A stretch of 64,000 nucleotides of DNA from Trichuris trichiura (taxonomy: Eukaryota > Nematoda > Enoplea > Trichinellida > Trichuridae): the NCBI GenBank assembly GCA_037903355.1, contig JBAJFE010000004.1, positions 1,364,001 through 1,428,000 on the forward strand, given 5' to 3'. Shown here in pieces: positions 23,690 to 35,600 of the stretch (positions within the stretch are counted from its first letter, which is position 1; every line of letters begins with the position of its first letter). The notes below the pieces were generated by a model. That model ran no database searches. It had not been told where the DNA came from and saw only the letters and a program-made list of their open reading frames with translations. Made by a program: the position numbers and the translations under genes.

Positions 23690-23815
23690 AAAAGCCATCT
23701 TGACTGCTGACGACGGATCGCGACCGATCCGGGTCACGACTAACCCTAAAGCTCCGGAAATTAAAGTTATTTTACATATAACGGGACATTCACTCCGTAA
23801 TAAAGGCACATCATT
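23690..23815. mobile_element. Foldback element, solo arm (copy c)
   Basis: Only the right arm is recognisable: GCTGACGACGGATC, ACTAACCCTAAAGCTCCGGA and AACGGGACATTCACTCCGTA, matching the right end of copy b. No matching left arm was found within 300 bp, so it is a deletion derivative. Confidence 0.6.
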
Positions 23816-24247
23816 ATGTCTTAATGTCGTTCATATAAACATTAGAGAAAATATCATCCATCGTCTTCAGCTGTACCTGCTTTTAACAATTCCTCTTAAG
23901 GCTCACGGATTGGCGAGACGATGAATCACCAACGGCTTCAGCTTAAAACCTTTACTGTGGTTGGTTGCTGAACATTACGGTTACGCGATGTTTCGGTGCG
24001 TAGGTTCCTTTAGCATACTTAAGCGTTCTGGAAATGTAGCTCCTTTTTGGCATACGCTTTAAGTCAAGAATTGTCTCGTCTGGAGTGAGAATTTGACCAA
24101 AGGAATAGTCCTTTTTTAGCCAAGTATTGTACTTCTAATAGAAACGTTTGCGCGGCATCAGCGTCCGCTAATGTAGACGAACGTTGTACAACTTCTACTT
24201 TGAAACGATGGTTATTACTCAAAAGAAATTTCATGAACACGTGATGT

Positions 24248-24490
24248 CTTGGTACGGGACAATAATTTTTCATAATGGATTGACTTTAATTACGGAGCCC
24301 AAGTCCCGTCGAAAAAACGTTTATTTCTCCGGAGCTTGCGGGTCGAACGAGACCTGTCTTCAGCGGTTATAAGTTATAAGCGAACTTATAACCGCTGAAG
24401 ACGGGTCTCGTTCGACCCGAAAGCTCCGGAGAAATAAACGTTTTTGACGGGACTTGGACTCTGTAATTAAAGTCAATCTATTATGAAAAA
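24248..24490. mobile_element. Foldback element, copy d (near-perfect palindrome)
   Basis: Arms meet almost directly: left TTACGGAGCCCAAGTCCCGT, TTCTCCGGAGCTTGCGGGTC, TCTTCAGCGGTTATAAG; right CTTATAACCGCTGAAGACGG, GACCCGAAAGCTCCGGAGAA, GACGGGACTTGGACTCTGTA. The whole forms one long hairpin of about 100 bp per arm with a spacer of only a few bases. Confidence 0.85.
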
Positions 24491-25115
24491 AATTTCATTT
24501 CATTTTGCCATCTTAACTGCAGCTGGTTTGTTGTGTAAATTCGTACACGCGGGCTATTAGGAACTGTCAAAGTTGTTCCAGCTTTATCTTCATTATTTGG
24601 AAGCGTAGACTGCCATTTGATAGGATTATTTAAAAAAGAAGTGAAAATTGATTATTATACATCGAACGCTGAGCTGGAATAGACTGATATCCACCTTGAA
24701 CCAACCTTATCAGCTTTACCTCTTCTTAATGGCGGGTAAAATACTAAATTAGCATATCTGATAGTAAGAGCTCTTCTAACGACAATTTTTTTAGTTTTAT
24801 GTTTCAGCAGCGAACAGTGGAATGTTCTGAGACCATGGCAGCTTTTGGGGCTTTGGAACTAACCACCACCATTATTTGTTACTACCGGATGCTTTCCATA
24901 ATATGCAAATCTCAAAAGGTTTCACTTATAAAAGTTGCTAGCGATATTTCACTCAAGTATACTATAGTTTTATCCAAAGCAGTTATCTGCACTGTGACTT
25001 ATATTTTGTACTAAATTGCTTGTTTTCAATAAGTTTTTCGCTTGAAAAGTTGAACGCATAGCAGAATAAAACGAAGATATTAATCCCTGTGCTAAAAAGC
25101 GATGTCTGTTCTATG

Positions 25116-28100
25116 TCAGACCTTTTTGTAATGCTTGCGAATGCTGGCGAAGTATTGAAGCAAATAATTAAATTGCTCACAGTTTACTTCTTCTGAATAC
25201 TTGAAAGAATAGGGTAAATAATCATTGCGCGGATTACAGATATTCGATTTGTCCAGAGGCAATTGAACTTGCCGACGAGCTGCTTCGTCTTTTTTGTGGA
25301 GGAGGGTGAGCCGCGTGTTGGACGTTGCCGTGAGGTGTTGGGCGCGGAGGTGGTCGCCCTGCAATAAAGCCAACCAATGATCCACACAATTCGGTAGAAA
25401 ACGCTTTAAGTTACATGGCATATTTCTTCCTCCAGTTTCCGACAATGCGCGATGGACATTGTTCATTTCGCCGTAGAATCCCATCCATGCTTTCTTATCC
25501 TTTTGAGCCGCATTTTGCGCTGCTGGTGTCAGATAGACGCCATATTGGAATAGTCGCCCTTGGTCGTAGCATACCAGCGGACTACCAAGTTGCTTAAACA
25601 CAGGTGACATTGTAGTTTCGAGTGTTTAGACGAAGAAGATCGACTTTACCACAGCCCCTCGTTTCTTCTGTTCCAGTGTACAGATGCCTTGGAATTCTAT
25701 ATTTTGCTTTTCTTTCGCCTGGAAGCATCGCATAGTACTAGCCAATGGAACCTTCTCATTATATATTCGATCAGCAGATTTGTAGAATCGTGAGTAAAAG
25801 CACACTGCTTGCGGTGATGGCAGCGAGTTGCGTTCAGGTAAGCAAACTGCTTGCGCATGCTCTCCAAGCGGTACTGGCTGCTTCAACTTTAGAAGAGCAA
25901 TGCCATCTTGGATATAGTCGGTTCCATATGGTATTGGATAAGAGTATCCGCCTTCTATTTCTCGTTTGATTCCAGTTCTGGTCCAGAAAGAATGTTTTCC
26001 AGGAGCTATGTAGGCATACCTTCCTGACACGTCCAACCACTGGCCTTGACGCAGCCTGCGTTTAATATGCGCACTTAGTTTCCATATTTACGTTAGCTTA
26101 ACTTACCGATGGAAGCAGTATCCTGCAGTGACAACCAGGTCAGAAATGTTGGCATAATATGTCAGAGGATATTGGTGTACCAAGCTGCCAAGGCATCTTA
26201 CTGCGCCTCTCTTTTTCGTAGTTATCAAAACGTCCCATGGGAAAGATGTGAGCCCAGGCTTTTGGTGTTTCAGGTTTTTCCCTTTGTTCTCCATTAGACT
26301 AACATCTCCGCAGGTAGCTCTGATTGGCTGAAAAATGTAATCTTTAAAATAAGTTATGCTTATCATCATGTATTTGATCGCGGAGGTATCTACTGTCCTA
26401 ACCCTTTCTACAGAGCTTATACCGTAAGTTGGACAGTATATATTTCTCTAAAGGCGCCTCAGTAGTGCATTAAGTGTACGCGTTTGAAATACAAAGCAAT
26501 TACCGCTCCTGGAAGTGGCTTATATGGTTGTCTGTGTTCATTTGAACTGCTGCTGCTACTGCTGCTGCTGCTGCTACTACTGCTGCTTGAAAAAGAGGAA
26601 GATTCCGACTTCTTTTTACCGGGCTGAAATTACGGCAGTTTGATTAATGGCATTGGTGAAATGTATTACAGGTGGTGGTGGTGGTCTCCTAAATGCATCT
26701 TCTATCTCTTTGCTATTGTAATCCGGTGCTTTGATATTCGGCTGAAAAGTTGTTAAACGCGTCTTTGAAATAGGCGACCGGCAAAGCAGGTAGTCAGCTG
26801 TACCTGTATTGGAGTTATTGGAAGGTTCGGGAGGACTATTTCCACTGTGCTTACAATTACTTGAGCAGAATTTGATTCGCTTGAAGATCGAGAAGCCTAA
26901 TAATAACATTATTTAAGTATCAACGTAAGAGCTGTAAGAAAACGACTGTATTCGAAGTTCATTGAAATTATGGACTGGTCACTGGTTACCTTTACTGTAT
27001 CTAACGCTGCCGCCGTAAATGAAGCAACGAGAAAGCCAAAGTCTTCACTCTCTCCTGTTTAAGAAAATAATTTGCATACTTTTAAAAGTTTTTGAACATG
27101 AAGAACTTCATCCTGTCCGGTAGTTTAAAAAGCGTGTGAAGTCCATGAGCTTCATTTTATAGTTATATTACGGTGGCGATCCTAATCCCGAAAGATGAAG
27201 TTCCGACAGGTTAAAATGTAGACTGTCGAAATCCTGAATAGATCGCAAATGCGTTGTAAAGTGCGGTGTATTTTAGTAGAGGCGTTATTACACTGGTTTT
27301 CTCTTAGATCACTACCTTCGAGCAAGGTCAGTATAATAACGCCTCTACTCAAATACATTCCTTATTTAGGAGGTGCAAAGGCCACACTTTACAAGGTATT
27401 ATCGACCTATTTGAGATTTTGAGTCTAATCCATTGTATTGCTGCGATGTAGTTTCAGCCTCTCCGAATTGTTTGTATACTTACTGGGTGCATTGGCTTTG
27501 GTTCCGGCGGGTCGACGCAAATCTAGAAAAATTCGTTTACACTTTCTTTGCATGCGTTATACTGTTGTAGCTTACGGGCGGTTCTGGTGGCACTCTGTGA
27601 GGAGGAGGAGGAGGTGGTCCTGGCGGTCTTCTGGGAGGAGGTGGTCCTGGCGGTATGTTGTGAGGAGGATGAGGTCTTGGCGGCACTCTGTGAGGAGGAG
27701 GAGGAGGAGTTCCTGGCATGTGTGGCACTCTGCATGGCTGTAGATATGCTAATAAGTAGTTAGTATATTTTATGAGAGAAAAATTTACGGGACTTGGTTG
27801 TCCAGGGTGCATGGGACCTGGTTTTCCAGGGTGTATATGACCTGGTTTTCCGGGGTGCTGTTCTTGGTGTGATTCTGAGTAAGATGATGCTGAGGATGAT
27901 GGCCCGTCACCTTTTGGATTGCCAAGTATTATGGGTCGTAGTTCTGGGTGGGCCCCATCAAGGAAAGCGTGTAATGTTGCGAAATAATTCAATTCTTTGT
28001 TGTATATGGGCAGCTTGTCGTGTACTGCCAATTCGCTCAAATAGATGCCGTACTGGAATGCAATGCCATTGACGATGCAAACAAGAGGGGCTCCGAGATA

Positions 28101-28948
28101 CTATAAGAAAGTCGCATTATAAACTTTGTAGCTTTAGTCGCAGCGGTAAATTGTTGTTACCTTTTTCTTTTTTTCTGGCCTCTTCAATCCGCATAAGCCG
28201 CCAGCTCTGGCCAACTCAGGAAAGTCGCCAAAGTCGCATTTTGCTCCAGGGACAATTTCAATTGGATGTTCGGCAAACCTTCTTCTGCTGTACTGAGTGA
28301 CGAGGCAATGCATGTGTTGATTTGGCACGAAATGCGGAAAAGCCAAACAGACTGGCGAAACGAACTTTCCAAAAACGAGCGGCTTTCTTAAGTAAACCGC
28401 GGCGACACCGTCCCAAATTCGGTCATTTCCGCCTGTTTTGAATTGAACTATTCTAATATACTCTGCGCGGCGTTTGTAGCCCTTATGGAATATACTGTAG
28501 TGCTGTATGCCTGCCACGACGGCATATCTGCTTGGTTTTCCCCATGACTTTCCAAAAGTTCTAAAACAATTATTATTTGACCATTGGGCACTGATAGTTT
28601 TCCCATTTTAGGAAAAGCATACTTTCTGAAGCAATTGCCAGCCGTTAGAACAATGGTGGTACTATTTTTCGCTCTTCCACTTCGCGTGTCTTCATTAACG
28701 ACGCTGCCAAGGCAAAGATACCTCCCGTAAGTTCTTATAATCGCAACTGTCCATGGAAAGGTATATTCAGACTTAGGTTGAATGTAATCGGTCAGCGGAA
28801 GTCCTCCGTACGCTCTTGGGTAACCGCATTCGAAGGAATCAACCTGAGAAAAGTTGTTAAAGTTTGCAGGAATTTAATGGTTGCTTACCTGTCCAGTGAA
28901 AAGCGAAACCCATACAACGATGGGAAGTAAAACCATTATGCTTTTCAT
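25116..28948 (-). CDS. Secreted protein with two catalytically dead trypsin-fold domains
   Basis: Thirteen minus-strand exons, all phase-compatible: 28889-28948 (signal peptide MKSIMVLLPIVVWVSLF), 28623-28843, 28161-28560, 27789-28100, 27576-27737, 27484-27522, 26804-26896, 26670-26741, 26504-26623, 26107-26327, 25650-26055, 25116-25592; the eighth and ninth encode a proline tract and a poly-serine tract. Domain 1 has TAGNCF, DGVAAVYL and YLGAPLVC; domain 2 has TAGYCF, GIALLKL and QLGSPLVC. Position 57 is Asn or Tyr, 102 is Gly, and 195 is Leu, so neither can be a serine protease. Between them lies a proline-rich linker (HPGKPGHIHPGKPG, GPPPPRRPPGPPPPP) and a serine run. Domain 2 lacks a signal exon and promoter of its own, which is why I join the halves; two separate genes remain possible. 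An intron of about 590 bp in the linker contains a MITE. Confidence 0.65.
27204..27435. mobile_element. Second foldback/MITE family, copy 1
   Basis: Partial inverted repeats: GTAGAGGCGTTATTA facing TAATAACGCCTCTACTCAAA, with outer pieces AAATCCTGAATAGATCGCAAATGCG and ATCGACCTATTTGAGATTTT. The same arrangement recurs at 61990-62216. It lies in an intron of the two-domain pseudo-protease gene (or between two genes). Confidence 0.65.
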
Positions 28949-28983
28949 GTTCGCTGGAGAACATGCTATGCTCTCGCTGTTCT

Positions 28984-28996
28984 TCCTTTTATAGCA
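28984..28996 (-). promoter_or_regulatory. TATA box of the two-domain pseudo-protease gene
   Basis: GCTATAAAAGGAAG on the minus strand, 36-48 bp before the ATG, at the same spacing as in the single-domain gene. The upstream 350 bp is conserved between the two genes (for instance TTGAATTCTTACGTCA and TTATGAATCTGATAAAT). Confidence 0.55.
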
Positions 28997-29339
28997 ATTT
29001 TGAATTCTTACGTCAGCGGGATCTCATTAAGCGTGATAGTTTGTAGAAGCAAATCAAATAGCCTGCTCATTTTTGGCAAAAACGTTACATTTCGTTGTTT
29101 GGATTCTTCTCAGTACTTCTACATTATGAATCTGATAAATTGGTACAAAATTTCTGTGCGTCTGATCTCGCGGCAGGCGCGTGTAATTCAGCTTCAGCTT
29201 TTCCTTATGCATACAAATGCCGTGTTGTACAAGCGAATATTGAAAAACGAAGAGGAGTTCGAAATGGCATAGTTATGTTTATTCAGCTGCGTCGATGCTG
29301 TACGCTATTAGTTACTTTGCATTTTTTTTAATCAAAAAG

Positions 29340-31341
29340 CGACATGAGCGAATTTTGAGTTTTTACAATTGAACGTATACCGCCATTCATTCAGCCTTTT
29401 CAAAAAAGTATTAGTCCAATCAATAGTTTAGCAGTTTTAAAACAGAAAAGCAAAATTCTATTAAAAAGCACGAGATTGTATTTATATTATTATTGATGTG
29501 GATCGTAATGCTGTTAAGATTAAATAGTGTTTATTGTATCATGCTTCTACGCGAGTGAACAAGCCACGCGGGACTTTTTTACGTTATTCGTCGTGAAGGA
29601 TTATCCCTCGCATTGATTAGGGGATAAACGTAGTCCGTAAAGCTCTGCTAGAAATGAAATGTTTGATTAATCATCAGTTGTCTCTGCACATGACGACAAC
29701 CTCCTCTACGAACCGCTGTACTTAACCTTTCTATGTCCGCTAAGATCAACGCGCATAATATCTTCCTATTGTTTCATGTATTTTGGTTTTTTCTTTTCGA
29801 AATTAAATTATTATTCGTGTAGTGTCAGGTTTAAGCTTAACGGTAAACACAGCGATAAAAAAAAGAAGAATTGACAACTGCAACGTCAGAAATCCTTGCG
29901 TAATTATGGAGAAACGGATTACTCTACTGTAGCCTTAATTTTGAAGACAGACGCATAATACACGCAACAGTAGGTACAGATAGATTATTTCTTTGCTTTT
30001 AGAGGGTTCTCAACCTTGAAATTGCAATCGTATAAGCTTAGTATGTCCATGTATGTCTTCCGCTGGATTTTGTTTTCTGCTTGGTTTTGACACATAAGGA
30101 TTTCCCATCTTTCGAAGCGGCCACCTTTGGCCGACGATGAACTTTTGCCTTGCGCAGTACCTGCGAACCAGTTAAAACTTACTGTATTTATTGGTCAATT
30201 CAAGTTTGCAATGTAGTTGTTCTCTATTAAGCGCAGATACATCTTTTTTTGGTTGTTTTTAACCCCACTGTCATGTAGTAGCAAAAAAAGCCGTGCAGCG
30301 CATTTTCAGCTTTGTGCGTGTCCAGAACGGCAAATGAATGCTAATGCTAAAGCAAGTAAATGCTTAATGCCAGCTCAACTTTTGCTGTACACGCAGTCAG
30401 TCCCCGCCAGCTATTCAACTCGTGAAAAGCCTTCGAAAATTCGAGTTTTAAAAGCTTTGTTTCAACCAAAGACATTTCGGACATAGCTCCTCCAGCTTGG
30501 CTATCCTACTAGGATAGGAACGCAATTCTTACTTAGCATTAATAGTCAGTGGAGGAGGGACTGGGCTTGTTTGTTTTGTTCTCTGCTAGCATGGAAGCTC
30601 ACGACATGCCATTTACAGGCTCATATTTCAACCACCACTACCAACTAGTTATCAATTTGACTAGCGCGAAGTGAAAATTCGAGCGTTCGTAATGTACAGA
30701 TGCTAGCTACAGTAACTGAAGCTGAAAAATTCAAATTTCGCTTGTCAATAAAAACACGGTAAAATTATAACGCTCATAACCTATTGAAAGTCGAAAATTC
30801 AAGCTTTTATAATCTACCTCCACTACCGTCTTAGCCTAAGCTAAGACTCTCTAAGCTGAAAATTTGCATAAGTGACGCGTACACCCTGATTAAGGAATAT
30901 CAACACGTTAATTCGTGACGTAATGGAGTTAAAGATTACGAAGGAAAGTATTGCTCATGTGGGTCAGTTGAAAAATCTCCAACATACTGCCTGGTCCTAC
31001 ATACGAGACCTCAATGCTGCTTCTCAAAGCTTTCATGGCGCTAATGCGTGCGGAAATTTTTGGAACTTAATTTCTCTCCACAGTACCAACTGCTAGAGGA
31101 TGTTATGGGAAGGCGTTGCAACCTATTGATCATTTATGCTTGTTTCGCAAAATTACCGTCTAACATTAGGTAAAATAGGCGCAATTCAATTTCAAAAATA
31201 AATAATTGCAAAGAACTCAGCATCGACGCAACATTTCAATTTACTCCTCGAATAGCTTAAAGTATATCAATGAATTTTCAACATCATGAATTTTTCATTT
31301 GGCCAATTACAGCTCGGGTACGAAGGTTATACGTCACAGGT
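29340..31341. other. Intergenic region between pseudo-protease and MSP genes
   Basis: AT-rich sequence with short random frames only. No transposon ends, RNA genes or conserved frames were recognised. Confidence 0.4.
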
Positions 31342-31722
31342 TTACGGGTTGTAGAAAACGGTAATGTGCTTTCGCCGAACGATCACGTCTCGTTGCATCC
31401 ATTCGCGATTAAATTTTCGACCTTCGCCGTCAGGGGCTAATATCCATTCGATGGTTATTTGATCTTGTTTCAAGTTCTCAGGCGTCGGTTCGAACACCTC
31501 CGTCACTGCGGTGAACATGAAAGTTTCATTGGCGTCCAAAACACCCGCCGATGGATCAAACGAAATTCTGCTGACGTTCGTACTTTTTACGCACCAGGCC
31601 AATGGCTTAGCGCCCGTGTTAGTAACAGCGATTTTATAATTCTTCTTTTCCTTAAAAGGAGCATTGAAGTACAACTTGTCCAACGGCTCCGTTTTAATAT
31701 CAGCCGGCATCTGTTTCGCCAT
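31342..31722 (-). CDS. msp: Major sperm protein (MSP)
   Basis: MSP is the small immunoglobulin-fold cytoskeletal protein that polymerises to drive amoeboid movement of nematode sperm and is also released as an oocyte maturation signal. The frame is 126 codons from ATG at 31722, exactly the usual MSP length, with no intron. Family blocks are visible in order: PADIKTEPLDKLYFNAPFKE, KIAVTNTGAKPLAWCVKSTN, FDPSAGVLDANE, ITIEWILAPDGEGRKFNREW, and the typical end RRKHITVFYNP. The frame extends upstream through a TTG, but the ATG gives the canonical start. No sperm-specific promoter element could be identified. Confidence 0.93.
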   Translation of the reverse strand: MAKQMPADIKTEPLDKLYFNAPFKEKKNYKIAVTNTGAKPLAWCVKSTNVSRISFDPSAGVLDANETFMFTAVTEVFEPTPENLKQDQITIEWILAPDGEGRKFNREWMQRDVIVRRKHITVFYNP

Positions 31723-32670
31723 CGTTAACAAGTTCGAACGAATGAAACGTTGAGCACAGCTTAGAGTACGACCGAACGACAGCTGCCGTGCAGTAACAAA
31801 TGAGACAAACCAAAATTGGTTGTACTCTCCAAGGATTTTAAAGTTACTTTTTAAAGTTGAAATATTCCTACCTGCGCATCATTAATTCAAATGATCGTAA
31901 ACAACGCTCAGGAACGAACTGTTCAGCTGGTTGGCAGCTTGTCAACGCATTCTTTTTTTAAGCGCCAAAAGCAGCAGCGTTACGCGCGCCCTCATGCGTG
32001 AAACCAGTTTACTTCCTGCCAATATGTTAATGAGATTTGTTACAAATTGAGCGACGAGAATTCAATCAAAAAACTTCGTAAGCATGGCTAAGCGATACAA
32101 CGGAGACAAAACTTGACGATACCTGAAAATGGGAATGAAGCTATCGTTGGCAACTGTTTGACGCCAAGGCAGCGAAGCTTTAGTTGACAGAAACACGTTT
32201 CAGCTATATGGCGAACCACGATTCTGCATTAACAGAATATGGAAGAAGTTCAAGCTTGCTTTTCACAAGCACGTCTCCTAGCGGTCTTCAGCGCCACTGA
32301 TGCGAGAATAGATTAGATAAACTGGTTTTAAAAAAAGCGTAAACAAAAACGAGACGAACGTGCTCATGGCGCTAACCAGTGTGTCCAGCAAAGGCGCTAA
32401 GAAGCAAGGAAAAGTGAATGTACAAAGATGGTCTTTAAAAAAAAGAGTCTCTTCGCAGCTGCCATGAAGGAGGAAGTACGTCTTTTGCCGGTGAGATTGG
32501 CCTGATTGGAAATGGACCACACACTACTACAAGCAACGACATGCATGTCAAAAGCGGCACTTTCCATCGAGTGTTGAGAACAAAGCGAAAACAAAGCAGT
32601 CAGAAAAGCAGTAAAACAATTTTAAAACTTTCAATCGCCGCCGTTGCTGCTACTACTACTTCCGGTCGAC
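31723..32670. other. Intergenic region between MSP and CLASP
   Basis: Presumed MSP promoter and CLASP 3' flank. No conserved frame recognised on either strand. Confidence 0.4.
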
Positions 32671-35600
32671 TCACTGCTGCTGATCTCTTTTTATGTACAA
32701 GTTTAAAAGTTTTCGCTGCAAACAAAAAACTTTTATCGCTCGAAAGGCGACTCCAATGCAGCCTTGCTAACCTTGCTAACATTCAGCGAGGACAGAAAGG
32801 GTTCCAATGTTTCGCTGCCCACTTTGCCGTGAATTGCCACAAGGCAAAGCACGCTTGCTTTACGGACGCTACTTTCGCTCTGGTTTTCAAAGCCCTGAAA
32901 ATAAACGCGTCCTAAAAAGCAGGAATATGCGCATTGTACGACCATCAAAATTCCAGGGACCAACTCGGGCAAAATTTTGACCAATTCGTCGGAGTCCATG
33001 TTTTCCACAACTCTGGTAGCCATTTTGATAGCCGCTAGCAGGGTGGGACTGTTGTTATCGCGTATAACAGGTATCAGGACCCGAAAGCAAACAAGAGGAG
33101 GCAAATGGGTTGCCAAAACGGTGGCGCAATCTTCGGCGGAACGGGCGACCTCTCGCTCCGGATCCTTATGAGCGTCCAGCAATTTTAGAATGGTCACTTC
33201 GGCGTAACCACGAATGCGCTGAGGTTGTCGGGTGCTAAAAATGACCATTACGAACCGCCTACTCTCGGTACGCTTAATGAAGCCAACCAAATTTCCTTCA
33301 AGACTGGCAAAGCGTAGGCGCGAACTTCGGCGTCGTTGTCTCCAAGAGTTTCAAGGAGAATGACCAACACGGACTTGAAATGTTCGTCCCACAATGTAAA
33401 TGAACCTTCGCGCGATATTAACTTCAACTTGGACATTGCCTGCTTGCGTTCCAAACTCCTAAAAAGGGAAAAGGCTAATTTGAAAAAAGAAGCTAGCAAC
33501 CTTACCGTTGGTTGTGATTGGACAACTCGGCAAGAATGTCCGTTATGACCTCTTCCTGATGCTCCTCGTCGTTTGAAACGCACGCAGCGCCACCTGGACT
33601 TCCATTAGAGCCATTGCGCTGCAATAGGCAGTGAAGACGTCATTTCGCTGAACAACAAAGTCGACATTAGCTGCTGCGCACCAAGAAGTTGTCCACAACG
33701 TCGACAATTCCGGAGTCCATGGAACCTAGAGCGGCTAAATCGGAAAATGGATATTTTTGAATTTCCTCGCTCGTCTTTTTCAAAATATCGTGAACATGTT
33801 CCGAGTCGGAGGGAAAGTTCGACCTGCAACGCGGAAAGCGTGATGGCAGAACCATTTTTGCAAGACCATTCACTTTTCGTTGTAGGCATTTCCAATCCTT
33901 AGCGATCCAATGTCGGGTAGATGACGCTTCTGCGAATTTAGGAAACGATATACGGTATCCTTAGAGTAGACGAACTGGTCAGCTTTTGTTCAAAACGTCG
34001 AAGTGCGCCTCTTACTTGATAAGCCCTGGAGAAGGTGCTCAAAATGCGGCTGAACTCGGGAGCGTTCAAGTTGAACATGTTCACCAGCGCGTTCTGCGAA
34101 GCTCGTCTGATTTCCGAGGATTTCGGTTCTCCCGTCCATTGTATCACTCTCGAAACGGCAAGACGAACGTCGTTTGTGTTCACCAAGCTTGAAGGCTCCA
34201 TTACATGCAACACTTCGTTCATATAGTTCAACAGGTTAAGTTTCATCTGACAAAAACAGCCGCCTAGCAACCCGAAGAGGAAATGGCAAACTTTGAAGTT
34301 CGACTAACTTTCAAATTTGGCGTCTGAACAGGATCGGCAAAGTAGCGGGACAACGCTTCAAACTGGAGATTGCAAGGAAAAAGCTCCCTAACGGTTTCCA
34401 ACGCCTTTAGCAGTTTGTTCTGCACCGACGGCAATAGCTCGGTACTTTGTTTGGCTAAGAGACGGCAAAGGAGCATGTACAACCATTCGTGCAGCTCGCT
34501 GTGGTAGGCGCGCAAGAAGTCAATAAGTGTTTCCAAGAAGACCGCAAACGTCTACAAAAGGAGCAAAGAACAGTACTAAGGTACAACAATTTCAAAAAAA
34601 TAGCCACGCTTACCTTGTGATGAGGGTCGACGAAAAGCCGCGAGAATAAGTCGCAAGTTTTTTTCACTTCCGACTTATTCAAGCGTCTTACCGACCTGAA
34701 CAAACTTTGCAAGACAAGCATTGCTTCCTTGCGTTCCGACCATACGGACGAAGCGCATCTTCGAAGCACGTCCGAGACGTCGCAGTTATCGTAGCCTCGA
34801 CAGGATGCTTCGCTGCACAGGCTAGACGATTCGCTGCCGAAATCATCACCTTTTCGCCTACCACGAATCTAGTTGAAAACGCTTTGACTTTTTAAAGCCT
34901 ACCAAAGCGAAACAGAGTATCCTTACCGGCGTACCGCCAAAGCTGAATTCCAATTCTTTCGAACCGTCCACAAAGTGTCGACCAATAGAGTATCCGCTTC
35001 GATCGGGAGTGCCAAGTCGACGAGGAGCTACGTAGACAACAACAACATGAAAAAAAAGTAACAGCTTTAAGGAAAAACGAAAAGGTACTTTTCGAAGACG
35101 GGCTATTGTCTCTTGAATTGGTCTGCGATCGATATCCATTAAAACGACCATGACCCAAAGACGCTAAGCCCACTGCGGAACGAGATGTTGGCGACGAGCT
35201 TCTACTACCAGCTAGAAATATGCAAATGTATGAAATCAAAGTGAAGGCACATATCAAAAATATGCTTGGCGTTTCGTACTATCATCGGCAACAGAACTAT
35301 GCCCAGTTTGTTTTCCTTTTAAAAAACCAAACGTGGCTCGACTGTAAAATAAAGCTTTAGGCTGTCGCTCTTAGCAGGCAACAAGGATAAGTTTGATATT
35401 ATAAAAAAACCCTGAGAGCTTCATAAATGCATTGCTCAAATCAACATATATACGGAACAAGAAATGGAAAATGGATATAGCAAATGTGGAATGAACAATG
35501 GAACAAAATATGAAAAAATGAAATAACATGTATGTAGTACGGCGGTACAACGTCTAAGCGTATTAATTAAAAACGTTTTCGTGTTTTTCAAAGGGACAAG

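Larger units (their letters stand above)
22999..25115. other. Non-coding region between pseudo-protease genes, with foldback elements
   Basis: No gene found. It contains the foldback copies at 23.7 and 24.3 kb and, at 24590-24860, the duplicated 3' flank matching 18270-18560. Other open frames are short and without recognisable domains. Confidence 0.45.
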
